A stretch of DNA of 64,000 bases from Paenibacillus sp. Soil766 (lineage in GTDB: Bacteria > Bacillota > Bacilli > Paenibacillales > NBRC-103111), in contig NZ_LMSJ01000058.1 in the NCBI RefSeq assembly GCF_001428105.1, forward strand, positions 300,913 through 364,912, read 5' to 3'. Made by a program: the position numbers and the translations under genes. Positions within the stretch are counted from its first letter, which is position 1, and every line of letters begins with the position of its first letter. The notes below the pieces were generated by a model. That model had not been told where the DNA came from. It saw only the letters and a program-made list of their open reading frames with translations, and searched no databases. Shown piece after piece: positions 15,749 to 22,737 of this stretch.

Positions 15749-17404
15749 TTAATACACAATGAAGTCTTTGGTATACACTGTCTCATTATCTTCAGTATCC
15801 ATGACACGCATTTCTAGCTCCCAATTGCCTCTAAAAGGCAGGTAAGGCCCTTCCGCTTTGTAACTAAATTTAGCAAAACCGTAGGACTCCTCTTCCTTAT
15901 TATCTGTATAGATCGTTAGTGGGATCGAAATCGGTGCAATTTCCTTATCATCCTTGTTATGCAAAATCAAGAGAACCTGCTTTGGTTTACCTGATTTTTC
16001 AGGCAGCCATACTTTGGCGACGAAGTTGTTATTGCCTGGAATTTTCGGCGTAATATCGACCGATGCATGGACCTTCTCACCCATCTGATGCCATTGTAGC
16101 GGCTCATTAGAAGGAATTGGTGCCATATAGGTAAGCAGTCCGACAAGCACAACAATGATGACCATAAGTGATAAATCTAGCTTTACCCAAACGATCGATT
16201 GATTGACTTGCTTTTTGCGGAGGAAGAGTCGAATCACGAACCCCAGCACGGCGACAAGCACCACCACGCCTACCTTCACAAGTAGGAGAATTCCCCATGT
16301 TGTGTACGTTAAGTAACGCAAATTCGGTAAGAAAAGCAATACGGAAAGGATCCCTGACACGGTTAAAACAAGTATCGAGATCAGTGCGAATTTGGAAAAC
16401 TTCTGCATATAACTGCCTAGCCCCGTCTTATTATGGCGCCACTTCACATACAGCAGAATTAATCCACCAACCCAACAAGCTGCAGCAACGAGATGAATAA
16501 AATCGAGCCCAATTGTCGCCCACAGAGGTGAGAAGGAGGCTGCGTGACCGCTGAAGCTTTTGACTGCTAGAAGCGCCAAAGCCCAACTTACATCCAACCA
16601 TGCCGCTCTGCCCAGCAATACAAAGCCTATGAATGATAATACAAGAAGCAGCACCCAAGAAATCCCGATATTGGTGGCGCTTAGCAACTGCCATATTTCA
16701 TCCACACCGCCGCCGCCCAATAGATCCTCAATATGAGTAAAAATGAGCAGCAATAGGGCAACAAGATGTCCGCGTTGCAGATTGAGCGACCAAGCGGAGA
16801 CCGATTTCTGAGCTTCTTCACCTTGGGTTCTCACCAATCTTAACCAGAATGCCCAGCCAGTCAAAGCCAACAGCATCAGAAACCATAGGCCGCGGGAGGC
16901 GTACTGCAGCAACCCCTTGGTCGTCAGTGGTCCTGCACTGTGCTCATGTCCTGTATGAGCGGAAGGCACATCGAGTAGATCTTCCTGAGGCGGATTCCCG
17001 ATCGTGATCGGATAACTTCCACCGACAGGATGACCATCTGCTGAGATGACGTGGTAACTAATCAAATACACGCCTTCTGCCAGCTTCGGAACATCCAGCT
17101 TAATACCCATTTGATCCTTATTCATCGTCGCTTTGCGTTTCGTTATCTCAGCTCCGCTATGATCATAAACTTTAATATAAAATAGTCCGCCGTCTAATTG
17201 TTCATTGAACGTGACGGACACCACGGCAGGAGAACTTTCAAGCTTTGCTCCCGCTTCTGGTGTCGCTTCAACTAATGAAGCATGCGCAGAGACGGATTGA
17301 GGTGCAAGGACAGCACACAGAAGCATGATTGCTAACACAGCAATCGAGACTACAGGCAGTCGCAGGAACCACATTTTGGTTCGTTGTTGTAATAATCCCG
17401 TCAT
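15749..17404 (-). CDS. CopC-CopD fusion copper protein (YcnJ-like)
   Basis: The 551-residue protein has a signal peptide ending SVSA40, so the mature chain begins with His41, the usual N-terminal copper ligand of CopC (HASLVEATP). The second CopC ligand pair is in ISADGHPVGGSYP near residue 127. From about 165 to 420 there are eight or so membrane helices of the CopD family, with conserved histidines such as SFSGHAASF and FIHLVAAACWVGG. The final 130 residues form an extracytoplasmic beta domain like YtkA/FixH. Bacillus YcnJ has the same order and takes up copper. A YcnI homologue is 18 kb away rather than adjacent. Confidence 0.88.
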   Translation of the reverse strand: MTGLLQQRTKMWFLRLPVVSIAVLAIMLLCAVLAPQSVSAHASLVEATPEAGAKLESSPAVVSVTFNEQLDGGLFYIKVYDHSGAEITKRKATMNKDQMGIKLDVPKLAEGVYLISYHVISADGHPVGGSYPITIGNPPQEDLLDVPSAHTGHEHSAGPLTTKGLLQYASRGLWFLMLLALTGWAFWLRLVRTQGEEAQKSVSAWSLNLQRGHLVALLLLIFTHIEDLLGGGGVDEIWQLLSATNIGISWVLLLVLSFIGFVLLGRAAWLDVSWALALLAVKSFSGHAASFSPLWATIGLDFIHLVAAACWVGGLILLYVKWRHNKTGLGSYMQKFSKFALISILVLTVSGILSVLLFLPNLRYLTYTTWGILLLVKVGVVVLVAVLGFVIRLFLRKKQVNQSIVWVKLDLSLMVIIVVLVGLLTYMAPIPSNEPLQWHQMGEKVHASVDITPKIPGNNNFVAKVWLPEKSGKPKQVLLILHNKDDKEIAPISIPLTIYTDNKEEESYGFAKFSYKAEGPYLPFRGNWELEMRVMDTEDNETVYTKDFIVY

Positions 17405-17414
17405 CAGTATCCCT

Positions 17415-17819
17415 CTAATCCGCTATCGGTCTACGGCCAGCAAAACCATCTTGCTCTCCGTGATAGTAACGAATCTCATCCTCTCCTTGCTTCCAACACA
17501 GCAACACTTCTTCTCCATTCATGACCGCAGGGAAATCAACAAGTCCCGTATCGATATCCTTCAGCTCAATGCCCGTCTTTTGAAAACTTTGAATGAGTCC
17601 ACGCGCTTCAATTTGAAGGAATTCTAAGGCAGCTTCCATAACGAAAAAGGGATCCTTTTCCGTGCCCGGCATCGAAGCATATTCATTCTTCTTATGGCGT
17701 AACTCCATATATTTGTCCTCAAATTCGCGCTTCAAGGCTTGCATCTTCTTCAATTCCCCATCAACAAATGGCAATAAATGATTGGCCTCTTCCAAAGAGA
17801 ACCATCTTTTCTCCGACAT
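17415..17819 (-). CDS. DUF2203 family protein
   Basis: The 134-residue protein begins with WFSLEEANHLLPFVDGEL and a helical segment to about residue 85, followed by GIELKDIDTGLVDFPA, EEVLLCWKQGEDEIRYYHG and GFAGRRPI. These are the conserved DUF2203 boxes. The biochemical role of the family is unknown. A GGAGG site places the start at 17819, five codons inside the open frame. It ends 11 bases before copCD, so the two genes are probably co-transcribed. Confidence 0.85.
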   Translation of the reverse strand: MSEKRWFSLEEANHLLPFVDGELKKMQALKREFEDKYMELRHKKNEYASMPGTEKDPFFVMEAALEFLQIEARGLIQSFQKTGIELKDIDTGLVDFPAVMNGEEVLLCWKQGEDEIRYYHGEQDGFAGRRPIAD

Positions 17820-17874
17820 AGCACACCTCCACATCCTTTATTTTAGCAAAAAAACAGGCGAACTACGAATTTCA

Positions 17875-18375
17875 CTACTCCGTCTCGGCCTTTTCGTGAA
17901 CGTGATGATCCTCATGATGATGGCTGTGCCCATGGCTGTGTCCATGACTTTGGCCCTGCTCGTCCACATGTGTAACAGACAGCTCCGCATAGGCAACACC
18001 TTTTAACACTTGTATGCGTTGCTGCAACTCTCGGAGCTTCTGCACTTCACCGCGAACGACGAGAATTTCCAAGCATTGCTGATGGTTTAAATGGATATGC
18101 ATCGTTGAAATGATGGCATGATGGTAGTCATGCTGAAGATCCATGAGAGTGATCGGCAAATCTCGGCTATCGTGGTCATATACCATGACAATTGTGCCTG
18201 CGACCATTTCTGTTGGCTGCATACTGCTTGAGGTCAAAAGCGCCTTGCGCGCCAGATCACGAATCGCCTCCGAGCGATTATCATACCCTTGTAAGGCAAT
18301 CAACCGGTCGAATTGCTCGATTAGAGATTGCGGCATCGAAATTCCAAAACGTACCAGATTGTCTTTGTCCGACAT
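17875..18375 (-). CDS. nikR: NikR-like nickel-responsive regulator with His-rich tail
   Basis: Residues 6-48 form a ribbon-helix-helix DNA-binding domain (VRFGISMPQSLIEQFDRLI). Residues 57-140 form the ACT-like metal-sensing domain. His82, His93, His95 and Cys101 (in TMHIHLNHQQCLEIL) have the same spacing as the four high-affinity nickel ligands of Escherichia coli NikR (76, 87, 89, 95). The protein is longer than the usual 130-140 residues because of a tail with about ten histidines (HGHSHGHSHHHEDHH). It likely represses nickel uptake when nickel is plentiful; a NixA-type permease is encoded 14 kb away. AAGGAG lies eight bases before the ATG. Confidence 0.9.
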   Translation of the reverse strand: MSDKDNLVRFGISMPQSLIEQFDRLIALQGYDNRSEAIRDLARKALLTSSSMQPTEMVAGTIVMVYDHDSRDLPITLMDLQHDYHHAIISTMHIHLNHQQCLEILVVRGEVQKLRELQQRIQVLKGVAYAELSVTHVDEQGQSHGHSHGHSHHHEDHHVHEKAETE

Positions 18376-18497
18376 TCATCTTGCTCCTTCATATGTAACT
18401 TCGTCTATCATTCTACTGTATCAGAAAGTACTGGAGTCGCAAACCTCCTTCAAGGGAATTTGAACGCTAGACGACTTTCTTGTGGCGAAAAAGCAAA

Positions 18498-18523
18498 AAG
18501 GAGAGGACATCGCCCCTCCTTTC
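18498..18523. terminator. Terminator downstream of the GGDEF gene
   Basis: AAAGGAG and GG at 18498-18507 pair with CC and CTCCTTT at 18514-18523 around one mismatch. It follows the minus-strand gene end by three bases. Confidence 0.6.
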
Positions 18524-18526
18524 CTA

Positions 18527-20290
18527 CTAGTCAAGTTTCATTAACTGTTTGACACGGTTCTCCAGCTCCACGAGTGAGAATGGCTTCGTCATATAATCAT
18601 CGGCACCCATTTGTAGACCTTTCGCCACATCCGCTTCCTTCTTCTTCCCAGAAAGCATCAGTATCTTCAGATCTTTTAATCGTTCATTCGTATCTGTCTT
18701 GATCTTCTCTAAGATCGTATAACCATCAAGTCCAGGCAAGATGCCATCCAGAATACAAGCATCAAAGGCTTGATCACTTAATAGCTGCCATGCCGCTTCA
18801 CCATCAGAAATCTGCGTTATCACAATCGGTAAGTGCTCCAACTGCGAAATTAGAATCGCCCTGAGAATCGGATCATCATCCACGATCAAGAGCTTTTTCT
18901 TCTGTAGCTGGGCATTCGCATGGGCAACCAGCTTCTTGAATTGAGCACCCTCATCTTCTAAGTCGGCCAGAACAATGCGATTCTTGCCTTGCTGCTTCGC
19001 TTGATACATCGCATCGTCTGCTTTCGCTACCCACTCTGCAATTGTCATCCCTACCTGCCATTCGGCTACCCCAGCTGAGAACGTAATGGAGAACGTTTGA
19101 CCCTCATTCTGCGCTACGGGCTTTACACGAACTTTACCCAAAATATCTTGAATGATTGATCTAGCTTGATCCACTGTCGTATTGGGAAGTGCGATAACAA
19201 ACTCTTCACCACCAAAACGCGCTAGTAAATCTGTCGAACGCAGATTGACCAGCATGAGATGAGCCAAGCCTTGGAGCACCAAATCCCCTACGTGATGTCC
19301 ATACGTATCATTGACGTTCTTGAAGCTGTCAATATCAATAAACACGAGAGAAATTGGCGCAGGGTAGCGCTCAATACGCTGCAGCTCTAATCCAATCTGC
19401 AGATCAAAATAGCGGCGATTAAACACACCTGTCAGCGGGTCACGGAAAGCCAACTGTTCGAAATTTCGGGTCCTCTTGAGGAGTCCATAGATACGCGCCG
19501 CCAATTCCTCATATTGGAATGGCTTCGTCACATAATCATCCGCTCCTAGATGGAAGCAGCGAACTTTATCGCTGATATCATCACGACCGGATAGTACGAT
19601 AAGCGGCAGCCATTTCAAAGTAGGATCTTCTTTTAGATAATCAAATAGCTCATAGCCTGACTGGGGGTGCATCATAAGATCTAGCGTAACAAGATCATAA
19701 GCATGCTCACGAAGTAATTTTTTCGCTGACTCCACATCAGCCGCTTCATCAACGACACAATCATCGAGTTGCAATCGTCTAGTTAAATAAAAGCGAAGCG
19801 CATCGTCATCATCAACGAGTAAAATCCGACTTTTGAGTGTTCGAAGCATGGAGCCTGTAACAGGATCCTTTTCCTCATCCATCTGAATTTCCGTTAAACC
19901 GATATCCAGTTCCATTTTCAATTCAAGCAATAATTCAACCGTTCGCTCAATGCTTTCATGTACAGGGCTTGTCGAAAGAAGCAACTCATGATCCTGTTTC
20001 TCAATGGCTAGGGTCCATTCCCATTTCCGCACCATGTCTTCTGCTAGTTTACCAATTCTCATATAACCAAAGACTGGCGCACTACCTTTGAGAGTATGTG
20101 CAATCCGATAGCATTGTCGCAAATCCTCAAGGATTGGTTTCATCTGAACTGCAGTCAGCAAGGACTGCAACTGCTGCAGTTGCTTGTCATATTCACGAAT
20201 AAACAGCTTTCTTCCTTGTTTAAGGATTCTTGCATCACGATCGGATTCGGAAGCTGAATCTTTGGCTCTCTCTATATTTCCATGGCCCAT
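18527..20290 (-). CDS. Hpt-REC-GGDEF-REC diguanylate cyclase
   Basis: This 587-residue cytoplasmic protein has four domains. An Hpt domain (about 25-120) carries the phospho-histidine His65 in RIAHTLKGSAP. A receiver domain (155-275) has acidic pocket DDDD and phospho-acceptor Asp204 in TLDLMMHPQSG. A GGDEF domain (280-445) has an intact GGEEF at 360-364 and the inhibitory-site RxxD (RSTD) five residues before it. A second receiver (466-585) has Asp515 in CILDGILPG. It should make cyclic di-GMP under phosphorelay and product-feedback control. No histidine kinase is adjacent. The frame opens at a TTG at 20299, but AAGGGTG is better placed for the ATG at 20290. Confidence 0.93.
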   Translation of the reverse strand: MGHGNIERAKDSASESDRDARILKQGRKLFIREYDKQLQQLQSLLTAVQMKPILEDLRQCYRIAHTLKGSAPVFGYMRIGKLAEDMVRKWEWTLAIEKQDHELLLSTSPVHESIERTVELLLELKMELDIGLTEIQMDEEKDPVTGSMLRTLKSRILLVDDDDALRFYLTRRLQLDDCVVDEAADVESAKKLLREHAYDLVTLDLMMHPQSGYELFDYLKEDPTLKWLPLIVLSGRDDISDKVRCFHLGADDYVTKPFQYEELAARIYGLLKRTRNFEQLAFRDPLTGVFNRRYFDLQIGLELQRIERYPAPISLVFIDIDSFKNVNDTYGHHVGDLVLQGLAHLMLVNLRSTDLLARFGGEEFVIALPNTTVDQARSIIQDILGKVRVKPVAQNEGQTFSITFSAGVAEWQVGMTIAEWVAKADDAMYQAKQQGKNRIVLADLEDEGAQFKKLVAHANAQLQKKKLLIVDDDPILRAILISQLEHLPIVITQISDGEAAWQLLSDQAFDACILDGILPGLDGYTILEKIKTDTNERLKDLKILMLSGKKKEADVAKGLQMGADDYMTKPFSLVELENRVKQLMKLD

Positions 20291-20347
20291 AGCAGACAAT
20301 CACCCTTTTTAAGCTTAATCTAACTGACCCTCATGCATTTATCCAAG

Positions 20348-20722
20348 CTAGCGTTGCAATAGCTGCCCGATGGTATCTAATAATTGAAGTGGACTGAAGG
20401 GCTTTACAATGTATGTGGTGACACCCGCTGCTTTCGCTTTCTCTTTATCTTTCTCCAGTGCTTTGGCTGTCAGCAGAATCACCGGCAAGTCCTTATTCAC
20501 ATTATCACTTTGTCTCAACCAGGAGCAAACTTCTACGCCCGTGCGTTCTGGCATCATGTAATCCAGAATAATTAAATCGTAGGCATCCTTGCCCAACTGC
20601 TCAATCGCTTGTTGACCATCCTCAACCTCGGTGATGACGTATCCCTCATCCGATAACGTCTCCGTCAGCAGAAAGCGAAGTGCCAATTCATCATCGGCTA
20701 GCAAAATTTTGTAAGCTGACAT
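20348..20722 (-). CDS. Single-domain response regulator (CheY-like)
   Basis: The 124-residue protein is a lone receiver domain: acidic pocket in KILLADDELALRFLL, phospho-acceptor Asp in LIILDYMMPERTGVE (about residue 55), and the conserved Thr and Lys in VILLTAKAL and YIVKPFSP. There is no output domain. It lies 57 bases upstream of the Hpt-REC-GGDEF gene in the same direction, so it likely exchanges phosphoryl groups with that Hpt. AGGAGAGAG precedes the ATG at 20722; the seven upstream codons are probably untranslated. Confidence 0.92.
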   Translation of the reverse strand: MSAYKILLADDELALRFLLTETLSDEGYVITEVEDGQQAIEQLGKDAYDLIILDYMMPERTGVEVCSWLRQSDNVNKDLPVILLTAKALEKDKEKAKAAGVTTYIVKPFSPLQLLDTIGQLLQR

Positions 20723-20812
20723 GTTCTCTCTCCTCGAGTCCATAAATTAGTACTAATTATAGCATCATATCTGAGGCCAAGATAGGAAAATGTCGGAAAA
20801 ACTCGAATAACA

Positions 20813-21196
20813 TCACACCTTTTTATTGTGCAGGTAAGTTTTCCAAGAGGAACCATGAATAGCTGCGAGTCCACGTGAATTAGGATAACAATACACCCAA
20901 CCTGCTTGCTCCAAAGTGGCATCCCTTACCCAAATTCGCTCGTATTCATTGTCAGCATGACGGGGACCGTAATACGTTTCCAAAATGTCCATAGCAGCCA
21001 GTCCCTCTTCGGTAACTGCAATCCATTCCCCTTCAACCTTATGTTCATCGTCTGTAAGAATTAATGCAGGGTAAGGTCCAACATCATATAAACGTCCATG
21101 GATCGCGCCAGGTTGCACTTCTAGTAAATACGGGGAGACCACATGATGATTGCTTTCCCCCACCAGTAATGTGCCATATACAAATACAGTTATCAT
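20813..21196 (-). CDS. Gamma-glutamylcyclotransferase-like (AIG2/GGACT) protein
   Basis: The 127-residue protein begins MITVFVYGTLLVGESNH, containing the family's VYGTL loop that binds the gamma-glutamyl group. The likely catalytic glutamate is in KVEGEWIAV near residue 70. GRLYDVGPYPAL matches the family's second conserved strand. Members release 5-oxoproline from gamma-glutamyl amines. A 5-oxoprolinase operon lies 1.5 kb away, which may be meaningful. Strong AGGAGG upstream. Single gene. Confidence 0.82.
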   Translation of the reverse strand: MITVFVYGTLLVGESNHHVVSPYLLEVQPGAIHGRLYDVGPYPALILTDDEHKVEGEWIAVTEEGLAAMDILETYYGPRHADNEYERIWVRDATLEQAGWVYCYPNSRGLAAIHGSSWKTYLHNKKV

Positions 21197-21266
21197 CTCT
21201 CTACTCCTCCTAAATATTTACATTCTCTCTATGAGTAATTTCGGCAAGGTAACTAGGATTTCCTAC

Positions 21267-21297
21267 AAAAAAAAGCAGCATCACGGTGGATGCTGCT
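21267..21297 (-). terminator. Terminator of the small HTH gene
   Basis: AGCAGCATC at 21274-21282 pairs with GATGCTGCT at 21289-21297; on the minus strand it is followed by eight T. It starts next to the stop codon at 21299. Confidence 0.85.
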
Positions 21298-21298
21298 G

Positions 21299-21586
21299 CT
21301 ATGCCTGATTGGCTGTTAATTCACGTGTTTTGACGATAATCTTGCGGATGCTGTCTTCGGACAAATGAAACACCTTGATCAGCTCCAACACCGTCGAACC
21401 CGTTTGATACAAACGGAAAATCTCACGATTTCTCCGCTCAATAATGATGCGAGTGCCGTTATTTTCTCCCCAGCCTGCACGTTTCTGCTCTTTCTTAGGG
21501 ATATACACGATCTCGCCTTGGATATATTCTTGTAATTGTTTTAATAGGTTAGGGGGAAGAACATCTTTCCCGTTCTTGTAACTCAT
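21299..21586 (-). CDS. Small helix-turn-helix protein, CD3324-like
   Basis: The 95-residue protein begins MSYKNGKDVLPPNLLKQLQEYIQGE, then YIPKKEQKRAGWGENNGTR, then a C-terminal helix-turn-helix: RNREIFRLYQTGSTVLELIKVFHLSEDSIRKIIV. This matches the CD3324 family of Mor-like small regulators in Firmicutes, whose targets are unknown. GAGGAGG lies nine bases before the ATG at 21586. That ribosome binding site overlaps the stop codon of a 16-codon open frame just upstream, so the two may be translationally coupled. Confidence 0.8.
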   Translation of the reverse strand: MSYKNGKDVLPPNLLKQLQEYIQGEIVYIPKKEQKRAGWGENNGTRIIIERRNREIFRLYQTGSTVLELIKVFHLSEDSIRKIIVKTRELTANQA

Positions 21587-21600
21587 GGATGAAAACCTCC

Positions 21601-21651
21601 TCAAATTGTCGCAAAGCTTAACTTTGACTGATTTGCAGAGAGTATCTTCAT
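21601..21651 (-). CDS. Candidate 16-residue micro-ORF upstream of the HTH gene
   Basis: The frame runs from ATG at 21651 to TGA at 21601-21603 and encodes MKILSANQSKLSFATI. AGGAGG lies ten bases before the ATG, with a second AAGGGG closer. The stop codon is part of the GAGGAGG site of the HTH gene, 14 bases before its start. This arrangement suggests a translated leader or coupling peptide. Too short for codon statistics; I recognise no family. Confidence 0.4.
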   Translation of the reverse strand: MKILSANQSKLSFATI

Positions 21652-21684
21652 CGCCCCTTAACCTCCTACCATTCTCAAAAATGG

Positions 21685-21711
21685 AATAAAAAAAACACGA
21701 TCATAATCGTG
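21685..21711 (-). terminator. Terminator after the 21-residue micro-gene
   Basis: On the minus strand CACGAT, loop TATG, ATCGTG is followed by eight T. A second AT-rich hairpin, TTGTATA with TATACAA, lies just upstream at 21720-21739. Confidence 0.7.
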
Positions 21712-21774
21712 CCTGTCGGTTGTATATGCAATTATACAATTCAGGTGAACGGTTATTCCACGAATGATATTCAG

Positions 21775-21840
21775 TTAGGAGACGAGTACCTCTGCGGCGG
21801 CCGCAACATTCATCGCTACTGTCATTGTCATTGTGTTCAT
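21775..21840 (-). CDS. 21-residue micro-gene with its own promoter
   Basis: The frame starts at ATG 21840 and stops at TAA 21777-21775. The peptide begins MNTMTMTVAMNV, has an alanine run in the middle and ends AEVLVS. GAAGGGAG lies nine bases before the ATG. A near-consensus sigma-A promoter sits 60-90 bases upstream, and a terminator 64 bases downstream, so this is a complete short transcription unit. I do not recognise the peptide. It could be a small hydrophobic signalling or regulatory peptide, or the transcript may act as an RNA. Confidence 0.5.
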   Translation of the reverse strand: MNTMTMTVAMNVAAAAEVLVS

Positions 21841-21873
21841 TAATAAGCACTCCCTTCACCGTAGTTTATTGTT

Positions 21874-21892
21874 GTGTTCACTTCGTGTTCAC
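21874..21892 (-). promoter_or_regulatory. Direct repeats next to the micro-gene start point
   Basis: GTGTTCAC occurs at 21874-21881 and 21885-21892, an 11-bp spacing, immediately downstream of the -10 box on the minus strand. One helical turn spacing at the transcription start suggests a repressor site. Confidence 0.45.
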
Positions 21893-21899
21893 ATTTCTC

Positions 21900-21928
21900 A
21901 TTATATGTAAAAAACTTCTCGTTGTCTA
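21900..21928 (-). promoter_or_regulatory. Near-consensus sigma-A promoter of the 21-residue gene
   Basis: On the minus strand TAGACA (21928-21923), a 17-base spacer, and perfect TATAAT (21905-21900). Only one base differs from the -35 consensus. Confidence 0.8.
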
Positions 21929-21946
21929 CTCGATCTTAAAAGTTAT

Positions 21947-21968
21947 GCGAGGGCCTAGTGGCCCTCGC
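21947..21968. terminator. Perfect GC-rich hairpin
   Basis: GCGAGGGCC at 21947-21955, loop TAGT, and GGCCCTCGC at 21960-21968. It follows the hairpin at 21977-22002 on the minus strand and has only a weak T-run, so it may be a terminator or part of a structured RNA. Confidence 0.6.
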
Positions 21969-21976
21969 TTGGAACA

Positions 21977-22002
21977 GTGACCTCTGCTTACGCAGAGATC
22001 AC
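21977..22002 (-). other. RNA hairpin with GUAA tetraloop containing a stop codon
   Basis: Read as minus-strand RNA, GUGAUCUCUGC and GCAGAGGUCAC form an 11-pair stem with one U-G wobble and a GUAA loop of the stable GNRA type. The UAA stop of the 11-codon frame lies in that loop. Confidence 0.6.
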
Positions 22003-22023
22003 CTCTGTTTGCGTTGTAATCAC
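21988..22023 (-). CDS. Candidate 11-residue micro-ORF overlapping a hairpin
   Basis: GTG at 22023 opens a frame reading VITTQTEVISA and stops at TAA 21990-21988. AAGGAG lies eight bases before the GTG. A 14-bp palindrome TAGCCGGCCGGCTA is at 22049-22062, upstream. The frame's second half forms the 5' arm of the hairpin at 21977-22002. This could be a leader peptide controlling that structure, or the ribosome binding site may be chance. Confidence 0.35.
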   Translation of the reverse strand: MITTQTEVISA

Positions 22024-22190
22024 CTTGATCACTCCTTTCCGAAGGAATTAGCCGGCCGGCTACATCACTATTAACTCATATTACTGAGCAGGTCTCAAGT
22101 GAAAGAATGGTTATAGGGATTCTTTCCTTGTGAACAGGGAATTTATGCCTTCGAGTAAGCCGAGGCGGGGGCGGAGGCTAGGTCGACGAT

Positions 22191-22250
22191 AGGGCGACTG
22201 CAAGGGCGACCGTTTGGGCGACTGCAAGGGCGAACGCAAGAGCGACCGCA
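22191..22250. repeat. Five tandem 12-bp repeats
   Basis: Units of the type AGGGCGACTGCA occur at 22191, 22203, 22215, 22227 and 22239. The middle copies vary at two or three bases. No frame across them has a ribosome binding site. Confidence 0.85.
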
Positions 22251-22261
22251 TTCGGTTTGCG

Positions 22262-22460
22262 AATAGCTGGAAAAACTCCAGTTAATTCCTTCATTTTTCT
22301 GTGAAAAACTCGTTTAACTGGAAAACCTGCAGTTAAATTTCGCATATAGTCCACTTTTATGAAGAAATCAGATAAATTAACTACATAAAATCCATTTATA
22401 TCCTAAATTTCATGGAATACACTGTGATTAGCTGGAGTTTTTCCTGTTATTTTTTTAAGC
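22262..22460. repeat. Dispersed intergenic repeat region A
   Basis: The region contains AGCTGGAAAAACTCCAGTT at 22265, a related AACTGGAAAACCTGCAGTT at 22316, CTACATAAAATCCAT at 22381, and the inverted version AGCTGGAGTTTTTCC at 22430. The same words occur in intergenic DNA at 36.4-36.65 kb and 63.75-63.96 kb. The rest of this 22.1-22.7 kb gap holds no gene I can support. Confidence 0.65.
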
Positions 22461-22710
22461 ACATCCCTTCCGCTACCGCGCTTCGCATGACGGTCGTCAT
22501 CTTTAAGATAAGGTAGCCTGAACAAGCTGGATGAGTAGGATTCGTAGAACGTTTTTGCTTACTAGCTGAGTGAGTGGTATGGGATTGACTAGTGATTAAT
22601 TAAATGAAAATGGTGATTATTGGCGGGGAGAATTTGGGTTGGAGTGATGAGTTTGGTGGTGGCTGGGGAGCTAAGTTGGGCAGCTTAGTTATGCTGGTGA
22701 GTGATTGATA

Positions 22711-22737
22711 AAAAGACCTAGCGAATACACTAGGTCC
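22711..22737 (-). terminator. Terminator of the pxp operon
   Basis: GACCTAG at 22715-22721 pairs with CTAGGTC at 22730-22736; on the minus strand it is followed by TTTTT. The pxpA stop codon lies within the stem. Confidence 0.8.
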
